This document shows, piece after piece, positions 1 to 9,592 of a DNA stretch of 64,000 bases. Position 1 is the stretch's first letter. Every line of letters begins with the position of its first letter. The notes below the pieces were generated by a model that was given only the letters and a program-made list of their open reading frames with translations, had not been told where the DNA came from and ran no database searches. The stretch comes from Streptomyces sp. SAJ15 (GTDB lineage: Bacteria; Actinomycetota; Actinomycetes; Streptomycetales; Streptomycetaceae), in NCBI RefSeq assembly GCF_007595705.1, contig NZ_NISY01000019.1, positions 42,238-106,237 of the forward strand, read 5' to 3'. Position numbers and translations under genes: made by a program.

Positions 1-869
1 TGACCGATCCATCCCGGCAGCGCTATGCACTGACCGAGGAAGAGAACCGACGAGTATTCGAGGAAGAGATCGCCCCGAAGCTCCATGGAGACTCGGGCAG
101 TCCCCCGCGTGCTGTGATGCTGGGTGGTCAGTGCGGCGCCGGGAAGAGCAGCATGCGTAGAGCGCTAGAGCATGAGTTTGATCCGGCGAGGGCCGTAGTG
201 CTCGGCTCCGACGCGCTGCGAGTGAAGCATCCGCGCTACTACGACCTGCTCCGCGACGACGACCAGACCGCAAGCTTCTATACCGGTGTCGATGCGCGCC
301 GTTGGGTCCACCGAGCGGTGGAGCACTGCATCACGAACCAGTACCACGTCATCGTTGATGGCACCCTCTCTCGCACCACTGAATCCATGAACCGGATTGA
401 GCAGTTCGCTGCGGCCGGGTACATGGTCGACATTGTGCTCCTCGCGGTTCCCTACTGCACAAGCATGCTCGGCAACCTCGAGCGGTACCACGTGCTTTGC
501 GAGCTGGACACCGGAAGCGCGCGCATCTGCCGACGCGAAACACACGCGGCGAGTTACCAAGGACTCCTTGACACTGCCAAAGCGATCGAGGAAGAGCCGA
601 AGGGATGCTCGGGGGTCCGGGTCGTCCGGCGCGATGGCAGGGTCCTAAGCTCAAACAGCTGCACGATCCTGGGAAGCTGGCGATACCCTTCGGCTTTGGC
701 AAGCCAGATCATCGCCGAGCGGGAGCGGGTCTGGTCACCCGATGAATCCGTGCGATTCCTACAGTCGTATCACCGTGTGCGGGGCCAGATGATGGAGAAA
801 GACAACAGCTGGCAGACCTGGTTCGACGACGTCTGGGCCTGGGCTCAGCCACTGCTGCCGCCTGTCTGA
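1..869 (+). CDS. Zeta-type toxin (P-loop kinase), 5' clipped by one base
   Basis: The frame is open from the first bases. The window begins with 'TG', so the missing previous base would complete the ATG/GTG start and give a protein of about 289 aa. A Walker A loop (GGQCGAGKSS) is followed by a DALRxxHP segment, the pair typical of zeta toxins, which phosphorylate UDP-N-acetylglucosamine and block wall synthesis. A later strand-helix pattern around VDGTLSRT and VDIVLLAVP fits the same fold. A cognate epsilon-like antitoxin, if present, would lie left of the window. An in-frame internal ATG at 117 would remove half the N-terminal region and is less likely. The family is clear; toxicity is inferred. 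Confidence 0.85.
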   Translation, partial: TDPSRQRYALTEEENRRVFEEEIAPKLHGDSGSPPRAVMLGGQCGAGKSSMRRALEHEFDPARAVVLGSDALRVKHPRYYDLLRDDDQTASFYTGVDARRWVHRAVEHCITNQYHVIVDGTLSRTTESMNRIEQFAAAGYMVDIVLLAVPYCTSMLGNLERYHVLCELDTGSARICRRETHAASYQGLLDTAKAIEEEPKGCSGVRVVRRDGRVLSSNSCTILGSWRYPSALASQIIAERERVWSPDESVRFLQSYHRVRGQMMEKDNSWQTWFDDVWAWAQPLLPPV

Positions 870-1502
870 CCGAAGTGGCTTGGCAGACACCAGGGATGCC
901 CGTGCTCGCCCCTTCCACACCGCCAATGCAAGGCTGGGGCCGACTATCACGTCGCGACAGTCCAGTTTGATCTTGCGTCCGCACGTGACGCCGCTGCACG
1001 AGGATCCCTTCACAGCGGGGGAGTAGCCGTCTACCCAGCAGCCGGCGGTCTAACCAGCTGGCCTTGTAACCCAGCCCGTCCCGTGTCTTGGCCACTCCCC
1101 ACCAACGGTGCGAGGCCCGAGCACACCGCGAGGACGTAGCCCACGAGTCGCGCACAGGACCCGGCGCTGTCCGAGCCGTGGTTCTTCGCCGACCGCCGTT
1201 GTGTCCAGGAGGCCGGGGGTTTGGTGCAGTGCGGCGAGGGTCTGGCGGCAGGAGTAATGGGTGACGATGTCCTCGCGGGGAGCGCCGGTGATGACGCACC
1301 CCACGGCGGGGGAGTAGATGTAGCACTCGGGCCGGTCGGCGAGGAGCCCGAACGCTTTGGACACGACGCTGTTCTGCCGGTACGTCCGGCCGAACAGCGC
1401 CCGGTCGCCGCGGGTGTCCGGGTAGTACTTGACGTACCCCAGGAAGTGCGTGCCGGGAAAAGTCCTGACGCCGATGCCGGGGGTCGGCGTCAGGACCGGC
1501 GC
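870..1502. other. Degenerate intergenic stretch with gene fragments
   Basis: No intact gene is convincing here. A minus-strand frame at about 1210-1500 reads like genuine protein (contains YVKYYPDTRGDR and CYIYSPAVGCVITG), but it has no credible start and ends where the IS110 fragment begins. I read it as a gene remnant cut by a transposon event. Confidence 0.4.
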
Positions 1503-1835
1503 CTGATCGAGGTCGGTGACGGCAGCACCTTTCCGACCGCCGGCCACCTTGCCGCATACGCGGGGCTCGCCCCGGCGACCCGGAGCTCGGGCTCCTCGGT
1601 TCGCGGCGAACAAACGTCCCGGAGAGGAAACAAGCAGCTCAAACGGGCCTTCTTCCTCTCCGCGTTCGCCGCTCTGGGCGACCCGGCATCGCGGGCCTAC
1701 TACGACAAGAAGATCGCCCAGGGCAAGCACCACACCCGGGCCCTGCTCTGCCTAGCCAGACGCCGGGCAGACGTCCTCTACGCGATGCTCCGCGACGGAA
1801 CCTTCTACGAACCCCATCCGGCTGCGACCAGGTGA
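1503..1835 (+). pseudogene. IS110-family transposase, C-terminal remnant
   Basis: The frame encodes the Transposase_20 end of IS110 transposases: AAYAGLAPATRSSGSS, then RRGNKQLKRAFFLSAFAAL, then a terminal LCLARRRADVLYAML. The N-terminal DEDD catalytic half is absent, and the sequence just upstream belongs to an unrelated minus-strand frame. It is therefore a truncated, inactive remnant that marks an old rearrangement beside the toxin gene. Confidence 0.85.
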
Positions 1836-1853
1836 GAAGTCCAGACCGCTCGA

Positions 1854-2087
1854 TCAGTCCTCCGGCCGAAGCCGCTGACGAGCGGCCTCAAGCCGCTGGT
1901 CATAGTCAGGCGCGAACGGCTCAGGAAGAGCCTTGTCCAGCGTTCCGGCGATCCGATGGATCGGCGCCCAGACCGCCGGGTCGTCCACAACGCGGCTGAG
2001 GTCTGTCATCTGGAGCTTCTCCAGCCAGTGCGACAGCACCAGAGCCTCGTCACTCGTGAGCTTGATCGTGACCTGGCTATCACTCAT
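1854..2087 (-). CDS. Small conserved hypothetical protein (77 aa)
   Basis: A 77-aa acidic soluble protein starting MSDSQVTIKL and ending RLRPED. A GGAGG ribosome site lies 5 nt before the ATG at 2087, which decides this start over an ATG four codons upstream. No membrane segment or recognisable motif. It has the balanced composition of real Streptomyces proteins, unlike the overlapping frames. It stands alone; function unknown. Confidence 0.75.
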   Translation of the reverse strand: MSDSQVTIKLTSDEALVLSHWLEKLQMTDLSRVVDDPAVWAPIHRIAGTLDKALPEPFAPDYDQRLEAARQRLRPED

Positions 2088-2396
2088 GCACACCTCCACG
2101 GCTCGGCCCGCCTTGACCGCACGAACTTACTGACCTTGGACCTTGACCAAACACATAGAGGCACCCCCCGAGCACACGAACTCCGCTGATACCAGCGCCC
2201 GTCCGGCCGGGGCGAGGTGCGGTTCACCATGATGCATGGCAATCGACGGGGTGGATGTGCGGTCAAGTCGACCTCCCCCACCATCGGCAACATCAATCGA
2301 GACAAGGCCGCAGGAGCAACCGGCCTCGAAGCCGGGTTCATTCCGGGTGTCGCTAGGGAACGAGCATCCGTGCCAGAGGCGTGAGGTGTTGAGGCC

Positions 2397-2843
2397 CTAC
2401 GGCACGTCTACGTTGCAGGACGACGTCAAGCGAAGGTCCGGGAGGTTGGCGTCTCCGGCTCGTGCGGCAGCCACCGCCTCCAGCAGGGGCCAGCCGTCGA
2501 CCTCCACCGCCCGCCGCACCCCTGGCTGCCACCCGCGGGCCGACGCCGCATCGAGCAGGGCCCGGACGGCGCCCGGCTCATGCAAGTTCAGGGAGCCGCC
2601 CCGGACGAACCCCACGTCCCCGGAGCCCAGGGGGAACCCGCCTGGGACATAACGGCCCGGGCCCTCGACGAAGACGATGCGCAGCGGGCCGCTGGTCCCG
2701 GCCGGCTGCGGGTACAGCGTGAGGGTCTCGCGGCAGTCCGCCGCCCGGGCGCTGTCCTGCATTCGGTGGCTGTGATGGAGCGTCCACAGGTACGCGCGCC
2801 CGGCGGCGACCAGGCGGCGGGGCTTCTTCGGATGGCGGGGCAC
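2397..2843 (-). CDS. Conserved hypothetical protein (148 aa)
   Basis: A frame with good third-position GC. The N-terminus is basic (PRHPKKPRR), followed by a mixed region with LRIVFVEGPGRYVPGG and a helical C-terminal part (GAVRALLDAASARGWQP). I chose the GTG at 2843; a TTG ten codons upstream is also open. No signal peptide, transmembrane helix or catalytic motif was seen. Function unknown. Confidence 0.6.
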   Translation of the reverse strand: MPRHPKKPRRLVAAGRAYLWTLHHSHRMQDSARAADCRETLTLYPQPAGTSGPLRIVFVEGPGRYVPGGFPLGSGDVGFVRGGSLNLHEPGAVRALLDAASARGWQPGVRRAVEVDGWPLLEAVAAARAGDANLPDLRLTSSCNVDVP

Positions 2844-3136
2844 GCAGCCGAGGGTACGCGGCCTGATCCACAAGACACCCGCCAGCGCTGATCAAACGTT
2901 GAGGAGACGAACACAGCGGTCGTCGACGTTCGGTGAGACCGGTCAAAGTCCGATCAGACAGGGCACGCATTGCCAGCCGGCAGATCGCCGTCACGATCCG
3001 CCAGCGAATAATCACGCCGTGATAGCTCCAGCGTCGGCCTGCACCACTGCATGTAGGTCTTGCCGTGCGAGGTCCCAGTCTTTGATCTTGGCGGTCCATG
3101 CCGGTCCGGACAGGAACCCCGCCGCAGAGGGGCGGT

Positions 3137-4182
3137 TCAGCGGGGCGGTGTGAAGCGGCGGACCGTGTTGGTTTCGCGGTCCGCCAGCCAGAAGCTGCCG
3201 TCCGGGGCGGGCACGATGCCGGTCAGTTCCTTCGCGCCCCGCACGGGCCAGAGGGTGATCCCGCCCTTCGTGGTGATGCGCCCGACGCGGCGGTCCGTCG
3301 TGAACCAAAGGGCCTTGTCGGGCCCGAGGATGATGTCGTTCGGGTACTTGGAGGCGCGTACCGGGAAGTGGGAGAGGTCGCCGTCGGTGTCGATGCGTCC
3401 GATGCTGCGCCGATCGGTGAACCACAGCGACTCGTCGGGCCCGGCGACGATGTTGTTCGGGGCCGAGCCCTTGGGCAGCGGCCACTTCTTGTAGTCCCCA
3501 TCGGCGGTGAGCCGTCCGATGCCCTCGCGCTGCTCCGCGTCGAACTCGAGCTGCTGGGAGAACCACACCGCACCGTCCGGCCCCAGGGTCATACCACCCG
3601 CCCCGACGTCGAACTGGCTCTTCAGCCGCGTGATGCGGACCAGCCCCCGCTTCGTGTCGGCGCGGCTGAAGACCTTCGAGCCGCGCTCGGAGTGCTCGAA
3701 CCAGATGGTGTCGTCGGGGCCGAGGGTCAGGGCGTCGGGGAAGCCGGGACCGTTGTCGTCGGCACCGGGGCCATTGCCGGGGGCGTCGCCACTGTCGCTC
3801 CACCAGGTGTACTTGCCGGACGGGTCGAGGCGTCCGATCTGGTCACCGGCGGTGTACCAGATCCCGCCGTCTGGGGACACTTGGAGGTCGGCCGGGTAGG
3901 GCGGGTAGCCGGCGCCGCGGGGCAGGGGGTGCTGGGTGACTTTTCCCGACGGGGCGATCTCCGCGATCGCGGCGAGCTCCGACTCGGCGACCCACAGCGT
4001 CCCGTCGTCGGTCAGGATCATGTCGCCGGGGGAGGCGTGGCTCGGCAGGCGGATCACGATAGGGACAGAGGGGGAGGGAGTGGGGCCGCCGGCGTCCGTG
4101 TGGCCGCCGGAATCCCGCCCGCAGCCGGCTGCCGTGAGCGCCACCGCCAGCGCGAGCGCCGCCGCGATCCCCCGCGCCTCAC
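3137..4182 (-). CDS. Vgb-like beta-propeller lipoprotein, frameshifted near its start
   Basis: About 348 aa. The body is made of repeated 'LGPDxxxWF' units (LTLGPDDTIWFE, TLGPDGAVWFSQ, VAGPDESLWFTD, ILGPDKALWFTT), as in virginiamycin B lyase-like propellers. The N-terminus gives a lipoprotein signal (AAALALAVALTAAGC, lipobox Cys) only if one G is added to the G run at 4169-4173. With that base the GTG at 4182 overlaps the upstream TGA as GTGA, matching the rest of this operon. As written, the frame has no start. Likely an exported, membrane-anchored propeller; lyase activity is not implied. The frameshift is either a sequence error or a recent mutation. Confidence 0.7.
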
Positions 4183-7100
4183 TCCCCGCAGCGCAGCGAC
4201 AGCGGCACCTCCGTGCCCATGTGCTGCTCCCAGTCGTCCGGCCGGAGTTCCCTGCCGACCGACGAGCAGACGGTGCGGATCCAGACACGCGGATCAATCC
4301 TCCATTCGATGAGTTGCCCCATGTCGTCCGTGGCAGGGCCGTCGGGTTCGGGGTCATCGGTCTCCGAGTAGTCGGCCTCTGTCGCGGTGACGAGCTTTGT
4401 GCCGTCCGCCGTGAGGGCAAGGCCTGTCGACTCCGCCTTGTTGCCCTCGGGCAGCAGGAGCGTCCCGAGGGTGCTCTCCGAGTCCAGGTCGAGGAGGCGG
4501 ACGGTGTGATCCTCGGACGTCGTCCCAGCGGCGAGGCCACCGCCGGTGACCGGGCCGACCGCGGGGTCATCCACACCCTCGACGCTGCCGAGGCGTCGGC
4601 TGCCGGACGCGGACCACAGCTCCAGGGCGCCGCTGGTGCGTTGGATGAGCAGGCGGTCGCCGGCATAGGTAAGGCCCCGGACGTCGGCCGCGCGGATCGT
4701 GCGGCTACGGCCGGACTCGGTGCTGATGACATGGATTCGGGCGCTGCCGCTCTCGCCGAGCGCCTGCTCGTCTAGCACCGCGGCGTGCGCGGCCCGCGCG
4801 TCCAGCGCCACGTAGCTTCTGCTCAGGACGGCGCCGGGGGCGGCCGTCGGTGCCATGGATCTCGGGCCCGGCAACTCGCGCAGCACCTTGCCGGACTCTG
4901 CGTCTCTGAAGCGGACCGTGCCGGAGGCGTGCACCTCGGCCACCTTCCGGCCGCCGGGCAAGAAACGCAGCAGAGTGGGCGGGTCGGAGAGCCGGAGCGG
5001 GTTCGGTACGGCGGGCCAGGAGCCGACGGGTCGCCACACCCGTCCCCGGGCGAGGATCTGCGCGCTGCCGTCCGGCGCCACCACGATCAGACGGTCGCTG
5101 TCGGGCCGCCACAGCAGCTCCGCGAATCCGGGGAGCTTCACCACGCGGGGAAGCTGCCGCTGTTCCGTGGCGGGAACGCCGAGTCTCAGGGTGGACAGCC
5201 GGGTTCCTTCACTATCAAGGACCGCCACGTCGCGCCCGTCCGGCGACACGGACACGCGCGGCGCCTCACAGCCCAGGCAGGAGCCCGGGATCGCGACTTC
5301 GGAGGCTCGGGCGATACGGGAGCGCTGCTCCAGGTCCCACAGGCTGAGGATGTCGAGGGACGCCGAGACGAGCCGGCTGCCGCCGGAGCCGACGAAGGCG
5401 AGGGCGTCCCGGGCGACCGGCCCTGCACCGGGGAGGACAAGTGGCCCGGACGCCTTCCCGCGCGGCGCGTGCGTCCGGCTCACGCGGAGGGTGGAGCCGA
5501 TCGCTGTGGCCACGTGGGTACCGCCGCGGCTGACGGCCAGGGCCGCCGGAACGCCCGGTTCGGTCGTCGCTTCCAACCCCGGCTTGTCGAATTCAGGCTC
5601 TCCCTCGGACGGCCACACCGGCAGCGGGGAGCCTTTGTTGCTGTAGGTGAAGTGGCTGCCGTCCGGGGCGAGCGCGGCTGCCGAGTTGTGAACGCCGAAC
5701 CCGACCGTGCTGCCGGCGGTGCGGGTGAGCCGCTTCATGGAGATCCGGTTCCATGTGCCGTAGGCGTACTCGATGGCCACCAGCTCCGTATCCCCGTCGA
5801 AGGCGAGGGCGGACGGGTCCGACGTCATGTCGTCGAGCTCCAGGCGACTCGTCCGCCCCGAGTCCCGGTCAAGCACCGAGAGCGTGCTCGGGACGTCGTA
5901 CTCCGAGGTCGTCGTGGTGACCACGACAAAGCGTCCCGACGGAGAAACCGCGAGCGCCGTGGGCCGCTGCCCGCTCGGCAGTCGGGGCGCGGTGGAGATC
6001 TCCCCGTACGCCCACACCTTGACCGTGCGGCCGTCGGTCGCCGCGACGATTCCACCGCCAGCATTAGACGCGACCGTCTCCACCGGGCCGGTGAGGCGGC
6101 CCAGTCGCTCGTGGTGGCCGGCAAACCGCCCACCGGCGAGCGCCCACAGCTCCACGTCGCCGCCCCGGGTCCCGGCGAAGGCGCGCTTCCCGTCCCCCGA
6201 GGCCGCCACCGCGGAGACCGTCCCGGTGGCCCGCACACTTCCGGCCAGGTGAGGACTCGCGGTGACCGCTCGGAACAGGGCCCGGCGGGTCAGCGGATCG
6301 GCGTGCTGCCGGTACGCGCGCTCCGCGAACAGCCCGGCAAGCCCGACGTCGCTCTGCAGCAGGTCCTCCGACACAACGGCCAGCCGGTGAGCGTTGGCCA
6401 ACTGGGCCTTGGCCGCAGACTCCCGGTGCTCCACCACCACCCCGGACGTCACTGCCGCAGCGACCAGCGCCAGCGCGGTGAGCAGGCGCGCGGTGCGGAA
6501 GCGTCGGGCGTAGCGGTCGGCCTGCCGGAGCGTCTCGGCGAACTTCACGTCCGCGGGCTCGGGCGCGTGGGCGGCGCCGGGCCGGTTCGCGGCGGGGGCG
6601 ACCAGGCGCAGCCCTTTGCGGCGTGCAGCCAGGAGCTTGCTCTCCATGCCGCTGACGCCGGTGAGCCGCTCACCGTTGCCCAGCGCCCCTGTCACCGCGG
6701 TGCGCGGGCGCAGGCCGTAGAAGACACCGCGCAGCCAGGCCACGCTGGGACGTCGTGTACGAGGATGCCTCACAAGTTCCCGCAGGCCCAGGGCGAAGGC
6801 GGCGCCGAGGGAGGGGCCCTCGATCCGCGCAGGAGGGGCCGGGCGATCCGTGAAGATGAGACGCCACAGCACACAGCGCGAGCCTCGGCCGGGCCCGGCC
6901 ACGGCCCACGCCCGGCCGAGGGCGGTGGCGAACTGGCCGTCGGAGCTGCGCAGGCCGGTCATGGTGCGGGGATCGGGGTACAGGCCCGGGGGCCCTGCGG
7001 GGAACTCGCGGAGCTCCAAAACGCCGGTGGCGCCGGGTTCCTCGTCGTCGTGGTGGTCCGTCTCTCCGAACACCACCGGCACCTGTACCAGCGGCCGTCT

Positions 7101-7655
7101 GCGCGGCTCGCAGCCTGCCATCAGCAGCGCAGCGGCTATCAGAGTACCGTTCGGTGCGGGAGACCGCTCAACCTCGTCGCCGGGCAGGTGCGGGATGCGC
7201 TCCAGGACGGCATTCAGCCGCGCGGCGGCGTCTGCCGGGAGGCCGTCGAGGCCCCGGCCGGACGGCTGCGCGGGACCGGGCGCAGCGTTAACGGACAGCA
7301 GACCGCTGCCCGCCCACGTGCTCCGTACGCGTGCCAGCGCTTCGTCGTGCTCCGCTGCCCGGCCCGCCGGTGCGCTCAGGGCGCGGGCCAGCAGGTAGGC
7401 GTGGAGGGCAGGCGGCATCATGTCGGACGGGCGGTCCGGGGCTGTCTCGTCTATCCAGGCGGCCAGCTCCCCGGCACGTCCGGAGCGCAGCCAGGAGGGG
7501 TCCGCGCGCACAGCCTCGCTGCAGCACTTCCACCACAACTGCCGCTCGCCGAGCAGCTCGTGCACCGCGCCCTGAGGGCTTGTGTCCCGGAGGACGGCGT
7601 CGAGCGCGGCACGCTGGCGCCCGGCGGGACCGGACGCCGCCTCCTTGGGCGTCAT
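4179..7655 (-). CDS. Lon-type (S16) protease domain, membrane helix and WD40 propeller protein
   Basis: 1158 aa. Residues about 190-357 match the Lon protease core: IEGPSLGAAFALG carries the candidate catalytic Ser282, and VTGALGNGE...GMESKLLAARRKG carries Lys340, aligned with the Ser/Lys dyad of Lon. No AAA+ ATPase domain precedes it. One hydrophobic helix follows (about 391-408, LLTALALVAAAVTSGVVV). From about 455 to the end lie repeated blades (VSAVAASGDGKRAFAGTRGG and similar) of a WD40-like propeller. Residues 1-190 are helical and unassigned. Start and stop overlap both neighbours by 4 bp, so the four genes are probably co-translated. Propeller as sensor and protease as effector is inference. 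Confidence 0.75.
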   Translation of the reverse strand: MTPKEAASGPAGRQRAALDAVLRDTSPQGAVHELLGERQLWWKCCSEAVRADPSWLRSGRAGELAAWIDETAPDRPSDMMPPALHAYLLARALSAPAGRAAEHDEALARVRSTWAGSGLLSVNAAPGPAQPSGRGLDGLPADAAARLNAVLERIPHLPGDEVERSPAPNGTLIAAALLMAGCEPRRRPLVQVPVVFGETDHHDDEEPGATGVLELREFPAGPPGLYPDPRTMTGLRSSDGQFATALGRAWAVAGPGRGSRCVLWRLIFTDRPAPPARIEGPSLGAAFALGLRELVRHPRTRRPSVAWLRGVFYGLRPRTAVTGALGNGERLTGVSGMESKLLAARRKGLRLVAPAANRPGAAHAPEPADVKFAETLRQADRYARRFRTARLLTALALVAAAVTSGVVVEHRESAAKAQLANAHRLAVVSEDLLQSDVGLAGLFAERAYRQHADPLTRRALFRAVTASPHLAGSVRATGTVSAVAASGDGKRAFAGTRGGDVELWALAGGRFAGHHERLGRLTGPVETVASNAGGGIVAATDGRTVKVWAYGEISTAPRLPSGQRPTALAVSPSGRFVVVTTTTSEYDVPSTLSVLDRDSGRTSRLELDDMTSDPSALAFDGDTELVAIEYAYGTWNRISMKRLTRTAGSTVGFGVHNSAAALAPDGSHFTYSNKGSPLPVWPSEGEPEFDKPGLEATTEPGVPAALAVSRGGTHVATAIGSTLRVSRTHAPRGKASGPLVLPGAGPVARDALAFVGSGGSRLVSASLDILSLWDLEQRSRIARASEVAIPGSCLGCEAPRVSVSPDGRDVAVLDSEGTRLSTLRLGVPATEQRQLPRVVKLPGFAELLWRPDSDRLIVVAPDGSAQILARGRVWRPVGSWPAVPNPLRLSDPPTLLRFLPGGRKVAEVHASGTVRFRDAESGKVLRELPGPRSMAPTAAPGAVLSRSYVALDARAAHAAVLDEQALGESGSARIHVISTESGRSRTIRAADVRGLTYAGDRLLIQRTSGALELWSASGSRRLGSVEGVDDPAVGPVTGGGLAAGTTSEDHTVRLLDLDSESTLGTLLLPEGNKAESTGLALTADGTKLVTATEADYSETDDPEPDGPATDDMGQLIEWRIDPRVWIRTVCSSVGRELRPDDWEQHMGTEVPLSLRCGE

Positions 7656-8362
7656 CGCAGCGCACCGTCGATGACGTCGCGTACCCCGTCACTGACGAAT
7701 TCCCTTACGCGGCGCCAGGCGTCTCGGGTCGTCTCGTTAAGCGCCGCGCCGACGGAGTCCACCACGGTGGCCGGGGCCCAGTCGGCGTCCGCAGGCACAG
7801 GTGACGGGCCGGTGGCGGCCCACGTCGCACCCGGTCCGAAGCCGCGGAGGCGGACGTACGAGGCCGCAGGCCCGAACCGGCCAGACACCACGGGCACGAG
7901 GAGAACGCGCTTGTGCCCGTCGGGCCGCGCATAGGTGACCGTGGCCAGCAGCGGCCGGTCCTCGTCGTAGGCACCGCGCATCATCAGCTCAAGGCTGTAC
8001 TCGGACGCGTTACCCGCGGGGTGGCGCAGCAGGAAAGCCGCCCGACCGTCGGGGGAGGCGGCTTCCAGGACCACCGTGTCGCTCCCGGAGGCGGTCAGCG
8101 CGCCGGCTGTGGGAAGCGGCGGCAGCGGGAACCAGCCCGGCGCGACGGGGCGGGCCTGCAGTCGGTGCGCGGGCGCCTGTTGGGGGGCGGAGGCGGGAAC
8201 GTGGACGGGACGCGGGGGGAGGATGACGCCGGTGAACGATGCCCAGGCGCGCTGCCACAGAGCGTATCCGGCGCGTCCGCGTTCCGCTGCCCGCGGGGGG
8301 CTGGTGCGACGTCCGCCGGTGAATGACGCCCAGGAGCGCCGGGCGATCGATCCGCGGCTCAC
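7652..8362 (-). CDS. Hypothetical protein in the Lon-WD40 operon (236 aa)
   Basis: A GTG start at 8362 overlaps the upstream TGA as GTGA, and its own TGA overlaps the ATG of the protease gene. Residues 1-75 are basic and proline-rich. The rest looks like a beta-rich domain (TVVLEAASPDGRAAFLLRH, RVLLVPVVSGRFG) with a final amphipathic helix (RDAWRRVREFVSDGVRDVI). No transmembrane segment. I do not recognise the family. Strict coupling suggests it works stoichiometrically with the protease-propeller, perhaps as an adaptor. Confidence 0.7.
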   Translation of the reverse strand: MSRGSIARRSWASFTGGRRTSPPRAAERGRAGYALWQRAWASFTGVILPPRPVHVPASAPQQAPAHRLQARPVAPGWFPLPPLPTAGALTASGSDTVVLEAASPDGRAAFLLRHPAGNASEYSLELMMRGAYDEDRPLLATVTYARPDGHKRVLLVPVVSGRFGPAASYVRLRGFGPGATWAATGPSPVPADADWAPATVVDSVGAALNETTRDAWRRVREFVSDGVRDVIDGALR

Positions 8363-8802
8363 GGGGCGGTCTCCCCTCGAGCCGTGTCGAGTCCCGGTGG
8401 CTCGGTCTGCGTCGGAACAGTGGGAGGGGCCGGTGTGGTGGGGGCGGCGGGAGCGGTGCCGGGCGCAGCCCCTGCCAGGAGCGCATCGGCGACGGTGGTG
8501 GAGCTCCCCATCTGGGCGAGCACGGCAGGTGCCGAAGCCCCCACCGCGACGGCCGCGAACACCCCTGCCAGCTCCCCATGGAGTAGCCAGCCAGCCGCGC
8601 CGCCCAGCACGATACGGAAGAGCGCGGCGAGCGAATCCGCGGGCGGATCGATGTACGTGCCGAGGTGCGGCAACGCCTCGGCGGCCATCTTCGCCGTATG
8701 CCGCGCCTGCTGCCACGCATGCAGTCGCCCGAAAGTGACAACGGCCTCGACGACTAGTCCGCCGCCGGCGCCGTACAGTGCGCCCTCGGTCCACGAAAGC
8801 AT
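8359..8802 (-). CDS. Small membrane protein heading the Lon-WD40 operon (147 aa)
   Basis: Two hydrophobic stretches are visible (GAGGGLVVEAVVTF near the N-terminus; IVLGGAAGWLLHGELAGVFAA in the middle), with a proline/threonine-rich tail. The ATG at 8802 is the first gene of the four-gene operon, and its stop overlaps the next start. A GC-rich hairpin (8820-8839) lies just upstream, in the presumed 5' leader. Family unknown; probably the membrane partner of the module. Confidence 0.7.
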   Translation of the reverse strand: MLSWTEGALYGAGGGLVVEAVVTFGRLHAWQQARHTAKMAAEALPHLGTYIDPPADSLAALFRIVLGGAAGWLLHGELAGVFAAVAVGASAPAVLAQMGSSTTVADALLAGAAPGTAPAAPTTPAPPTVPTQTEPPGLDTARGETAP

Positions 8803-9076
8803 CGGACCCCCATCCCTTCGGCGGGGCTAACGCCCCGCCGCATCGCACCCGGTGAACCGTTTTGCGTCAGGCAAACGTACCGGCGCGCCCCCGCACCTGA
8901 TGGTCTGGAAGGCAAGTTCGCTCCTCCCTCGCTGAACATGGCCGAAGTTCGCCGTCCTCCTCGGAGGCGGGGACGCGAGGACGCGGGGCAGCCAGTGCGA
9001 CGCATCACTTCACGACGGGGCGAACGTTGCCCGATACGGCACTAATCAGTGACAAACTGGCCAGCAGGAGGTGCCG
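8803..9076. promoter_or_regulatory. Divergent promoter region with hairpin and inverted repeat
   Basis: It separates the minus-strand Lon-WD40 operon from a plus-strand gene. It contains a perfect 8-bp-arm hairpin (GGCGGGGC 8820-8827 / GCCCCGCC 8832-8839) and, just upstream, an imperfect inverted repeat around CGTTTTGC and GGCAAACG (about 8858-8877) that could be an operator. No clear -35/-10 pair could be fixed. Confidence 0.4.
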
Positions 9077-9592
9077 ATGGGGGCAGCCTGGATCGGAGTA
9101 GTCGGCGGAGTCGCAGCCGCTTTGATTGCAGGAACCGTGGCTTTCGTTCAGCAACGACGCAAGGAGTCCATCGAGGCTAGGGCTGCCGAGGAAGTCCGCC
9201 GTACTGAGGCTCTGATGTCCGTAGCAGCTGTGCAGGCGGCCGTGCAGGACTGGCTTACCTATCTCCAGTACGTGTGTCTGGACGTGAGTCGCGATGAGGC
9301 TCCGGGCTTGGCCGAGTTCGACGATAAGTCATCCGCCCTCCGGCAGCAGGTGCACCAGTCCATGGCGCAGATCGCGCCCCTTTTGCCGCCCGGCGAGATC
9401 TTCTATAGCCCTTTCGCCCTCACCTTGCGCTCCATCGAGGCGGACGTGCGCGGCGCCCTCGCTGGAAGGTCCCCAACACGGGCGTCCGACGTCCTGCGAC
9501 GCGCAGACTCATTCGGCAGTCTGTTCTCTCAGCGGCGCATCGTGACGACCCGTTGGGCGCACGATGTCGTTCGTGGACGCTGGAATACCTAA
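9077..9592 (+). CDS. Membrane-anchored hypothetical protein (171 aa)
   Basis: AGGAGG at 9066-9071 sits 5 nt before the ATG at 9077, which sets this start. An N-terminal helix (WIGVVGGVAAALIAGTVAFV) is followed by a charged, helical cytoplasmic domain. This 'single anchor plus QQRRKE helix' layout is common in Streptomyces proteins of unknown role. Its stop overlaps the stop of the convergent minus-strand gene. Confidence 0.7.
   Translation: MGAAWIGVVGGVAAALIAGTVAFVQQRRKESIEARAAEEVRRTEALMSVAAVQAAVQDWLTYLQYVCLDVSRDEAPGLAEFDDKSSALRQQVHQSMAQIAPLLPPGEIFYSPFALTLRSIEADVRGALAGRSPTRASDVLRRADSFGSLFSQRRIVTTRWAHDVVRGRWNT

Noticed and set aside
3012..3131. Minus-strand fragment ending LARQDLHAVVQADAGAITA
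   Set aside because: It reads like a real C-terminus, but no start or upstream coding sense fits; too short to annotate as more than a possible remnant.
4785..7934. 1049-aa plus-strand frame
   Set aside because: It is antisense to the Lon-WD40 gene and Arg/Gly/Pro-rich, with no motif; a GC-bias shadow.
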